Below are positions 7,272 through 8,945 of a stretch of 8,945 bases of DNA, piece after piece; the stretch's first letter is position 1; the number at the start of each line of letters is the position of its first letter. The notes under the pieces are model-generated. The model saw only the letters and a program-made list of their open reading frames with translations, was not told the origin of the DNA and ran no database searches. Source of the DNA: Methylophaga sp. (GTDB taxonomy: Bacteria; Pseudomonadota; Gammaproteobacteria; Nitrosococcales; Methylophagaceae); assembly GCA_013139345.1 (NCBI GenBank), contig WTAY01000123.1:1-8945 (forward strand), in the 5' to 3' direction. Made by a program: the position numbers and the translations under genes.

Positions 7272-7357
7272 TGGCCAACTTTTAAACCATTTTCTTGCCA
7301 CAAAATGAAAGATTTTCAATATCCTAAACTGCCATCATCAGTCTTTGGGAGTATCTA

Positions 7358-7513
7358 ATGAATTCTTCTTTATTATTTTCTCAGTTGTTCTTCCCATACA
7401 GTAATAAAGTGGGGTACTATCAGTCTGGTCAAATTCAATGGATGATATTAGAAGTATTACAACCACATTGTTTCGGTAATATTTCACTCAAAGTAGGCAT
7501 TAAAAAATTATGA
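7358..7513 (+). CDS. Small hypothetical ORF (51 codons) overlapping the FIST gene
   Basis: I do not recognise this protein. It has an ATG start 6 bases after a clear GGGAG ribosome binding site (7348-7352), better than that of the gene it precedes. It encodes 51 residues, beginning M-N-S-S-L-L-F-S-Q-L-F-F and ending G-I-K-K-L. The first 12 residues are hydrophobic, but there is no clear membrane helix or signal peptide. Its TGA stop (7511-7513) overlaps the FIST ATG (7510-7512) as ATGA, the classic arrangement for translational coupling. FIST has only AGG about 14 bases upstream, so reinitiation from this ORF could set its expression. It may be a real small protein, a leader whose translation drives FIST, or a decayed remnant of an older gene. 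Confidence 0.45.
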   Translation: MNSSLLFSQLFFPYSNKVGYYQSGQIQWMILEVLQPHCFGNISLKVGIKKL

Positions 7514-8655
7514 AGTTTAAGCAAGAACATCTCCCAGATAAAATGGCTATCGGAAAGCTACCATCACAATCACCACTGCCTGAGGCAAACTGGGTTCTTG
7601 TTTTTGGTTCGGTTAAACGCTTTAAAGAGCGTGGGTTTACCAAAGCGCTACAAAAGCGATACCCATCAGCTCAAATTATTGGCTGCACAACATCAGGAGA
7701 AATCACTGATAGTGGCGTACACGATGATAGCGTGCATATTACCGCGATGCTTTGGGAACGTAGCTCTCTTAAATTCATCGTTAAACCTATTAATAGCATG
7801 GCACAATCTCACGCCCTCGGCGCACTCATCGCATCCGATTTAGTCCAAGATGATTTAAAGGGTGTTTTTGTACTTAGTGATGGTTTAAATGTAAACGGTT
7901 CTGAGTTAGTTGAAGGTATTCAAGAAGTTCTTCCCCATATTCCTATTACAGGTGGTTTAGCGGGTGACAATGCTAACTTCTCACAAACATATCTGCTCAA
8001 TAACGACCAAGTTCATGACCGAGTTGTTATTGCCGTTGGTATCTATGGTGAACATGCGGTTGTAACAAGTGGTGCATTAGGCGGTTGGAAACCCTATGGT
8101 CCTCCACGTAAAATTACTCGTGCCGTAAAGAACCTTGTCTATGAGTTAGATGGAAAACCAGCTCTCCCTCTATACAAAATGTATATTGGCTACTATGCCA
8201 ATCAGCTACCAGCATCTGGCCTTAACTTTCCATTTGCTATCATGTCAGAAGACAAAAGTATTACTGTGATTCGTACACTATTGGCTATTGATGAAAACGA
8301 TAATAGCCTGACCTTTGCCGGTAATGTAAACGAGGGGTCGACAGTTCGCTTTCTCAAGTCTGACCACGATATGTTAGTGAATGGCGCAAGTGATGCAGCA
8401 CGCCAGATTCTAGACAAAGATATTAACCTTAATAACAAAGCCTTAGCGATTTGTGTCAGTTGTGTTGGTCGAAAACTCGTTATGGCAGATCAAGTCTCTG
8501 ATGAAGTTTTTGCTGTACAGCGCTTGCTTGGTGTTCAAACAGGAATAACTGGTTTTTACTCTAATGGTGAAATTTGTTCTGGTGAAGATGATGGCCATAG
8601 CTTATTGCACAATCAAACAATGACAATTGCTTATTTATGTGAGAATATGAACTAA
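7510..8655 (+). CDS. FIST domain signal-sensing protein
   Basis: A 381-residue soluble, cytoplasmic protein with FIST_N (about 25-215) and FIST_C (about 216-365), a pair proposed to bind small ligands, possibly amino acids, in signal transduction. Some relatives (NosP) bind haem and sense nitric oxide. Recognisable motifs are VLVFGS (29-34), IIGCTTSGEI (56-65), VFVLSDGLNVNGSELVEG (119-136), ITGGLAGD (146-153), the FIST_C C-x-x-C-V-G-R run at 315-321 and GITGFYSNGEI at 345-355. No signal peptide or membrane helix is present and there is no fused kinase, GGDEF or methyl-acceptor domain, so it would need a separate partner. None is encoded in the window. The start is supported by the ATGA overlap with the preceding small ORF and by the usual distance to the VFGS motif. 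The gene is intact. Its ligand and output cannot be deduced here. Confidence 0.92.
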   Translation: MKFKQEHLPDKMAIGKLPSQSPLPEANWVLVFGSVKRFKERGFTKALQKRYPSAQIIGCTTSGEITDSGVHDDSVHITAMLWERSSLKFIVKPINSMAQSHALGALIASDLVQDDLKGVFVLSDGLNVNGSELVEGIQEVLPHIPITGGLAGDNANFSQTYLLNNDQVHDRVVIAVGIYGEHAVVTSGALGGWKPYGPPRKITRAVKNLVYELDGKPALPLYKMYIGYYANQLPASGLNFPFAIMSEDKSITVIRTLLAIDENDNSLTFAGNVNEGSTVRFLKSDHDMLVNGASDAARQILDKDINLNNKALAICVSCVGRKLVMADQVSDEVFAVQRLLGVQTGITGFYSNGEICSGEDDGHSLLHNQTMTIAYLCENMN

Positions 8656-8679
8656 ATTCTGTTCTTCACTGAAATATAT

Positions 8680-8715
8680 AAGGGTCGACATTATTAAATA
8701 ATGTTGGCCCTTTTT
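8680..8715 (+). terminator. Intrinsic terminator of the FIST gene
   Basis: A long stem (8680-8695 with 8697-8712, AAGGG to CCCTT, closed by a few AT bases and carrying two G-U wobbles) is followed by a run of five T's (8711-8715). It lies about 25 bases after the FIST stop. Read on the other strand there is only a poor T run, so it mainly serves FIST. Confidence 0.85.
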
Positions 8716-8720
8716 AGTTT

Positions 8721-8757
8721 ATACCCATGATAAATGAAGCTGCTTGATTATGGGCAT
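8721..8757. repeat. Inverted repeat between the FIST and gshA-like genes
   Basis: ATACCCAT (8721-8728) and ATGGGCAT (8750-8757) pair over 8 bp with one wobble, with a partly complementary 21-base interior. It lies just past the end of the gshA-like gene and has no T tract in that direction. It may stabilise the gshA mRNA 3' end or be an intergenic repeat. A single copy is seen, so dispersal is untested. Confidence 0.4.
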
Positions 8758-8762
8758 GCCCC

Positions 8763-8945
8763 CTATTCAGCAAGTTCTCTTGCTGCTGCAAGCAATGCGA
8801 GCCGAGCAATAACACCGTAGGCATAAAACCGGTTAGGCTCAGAGTCTGGTACATTTTGTTTATCTGGGGTGTTACAAGGCTGAGCAAAAGCTAAAGGCTC
8901 GAAGTGCATGCCTGGGGCATTCAAATTTTCATTAACGCCTCGAGC
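8763..8945 (-). CDS. gshA: C-terminal part of a probable glutamate-cysteine ligase (PF08886 type)
   Basis: Only the last 60 codons are inside the window; the 5' end lies beyond 8945. The frame is open from the edge to TAG at 8763-8765. The visible segment starts RGVNENLNAPGMHFEPLAF, then has PDSEPNRFYAYGVIARLALLAAARELAE at its end. From memory this matches the C-terminus of the glutamate-cysteine ligase family first noted in Acidithiobacillus (PF08886, TIGR02049 type) and also present in Methylophaga-like bacteria. That family makes gamma-glutamylcysteine, the first step of glutathione synthesis, and is distinct from E. coli GshA. The call rests on recall of a short fragment, with no catalytic residues visible. 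It is convergent with the FIST gene. Confidence 0.65.
   Translation of the reverse strand, partial: ARGVNENLNAPGMHFEPLAFAQPCNTPDKQNVPDSEPNRFYAYGVIARLALLAAARELAE

Larger units (their letters stand above)
7062..7357. other. Divergent intergenic region between the DUF1097 gene and the small ORF/FIST pair
   Basis: This AT-rich stretch of 296 bases has no credible gene. A 17-codon ATG frame at 7305-7358 ends in a TAATG overlap with the next ORF but lacks a ribosome binding site. The region holds two inverted repeats, listed separately, and must contain promoters in both directions. I could not place a convincing -35/-10 pair for either. Confidence 0.6.

Noticed and set aside
7305..7358. 17-codon ORF ending in a TAATG overlap with the 51-codon ORF
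   Set aside because: It has no ribosome binding site and is too short to support on its own; the overlap can arise by chance in AT-rich DNA.
8202..8438. 78-codon minus-strand ORF inside the FIST gene
   Set aside because: It is antisense to the FIST_C domain, with no start context or family features.

Overview
The window looks like a housekeeping stretch of a gammaproteobacterial chromosome with moderately AT-rich DNA. It encodes branched-chain amino acid synthesis (ilvD), arginine synthesis (argA, the fused kinase-like plus acetyltransferase type), mRNA 5'-end processing (rppH), a HAD-IB phosphatase, tRNA amidation (gatB), a DUF1097 membrane protein, a FIST-domain sensor protein and the 3' end of a probable glutamate-cysteine ligase. 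The fused ArgA, RppH, a GatCAB subunit and a gshA tail resembling the Acidithiobacillus/Methylophaga-type family (PF08886) together suggest a Methylophaga-like or related sulfur/methylotroph-type gammaproteobacterium. That assignment is inference from family memory, not a search result.

Layout. Positions 1-202 hold a compact multi-hairpin repeat (15-88) and the ilvD terminator (153-178). ilvD runs leftward (203-2056) and is divergent from argA (2174-3487). argA converges on rppH (3484-3993, leftward) and the two stop codons overlap in four bases. rppH is divergent from the HAD phosphatase gene (start most likely 4157, end 4813). A 208-base gap leads to gatB (5022-6464), which has neither gatA nor gatC beside it. 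A perfect 17-bp hairpin terminator (6487-6524) separates gatB from a convergent DUF1097 gene (6546-7061, leftward) that is interrupted by an in-frame TGA at codon 25. Across a 296-base divergent intergenic region with two inverted repeats, a 51-codon ORF with a good ribosome binding site (7358-7513) overlaps the FIST gene (7510-8655) in an ATGA junction. A terminator (8680-8715) and a second hairpin (8721-8757) precede the C-terminal 60 codons of the gshA-like gene (8763-8945, leftward, cut by the window edge).

Working together. Most transcription units are single genes in alternating orientation, so there is little operon structure and no evident multi-gene novel system. ilvD and argA are biosynthetic neighbours sharing a short divergent promoter region. 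rppH and the HAD phosphatase are, from memory, also neighbours in pseudomonads. The least ordinary part is 6546-8655: an interrupted membrane-protein gene opposite a small-ORF/FIST pair. I see no CRISPR array, insertion sequence, tRNA or rRNA gene.
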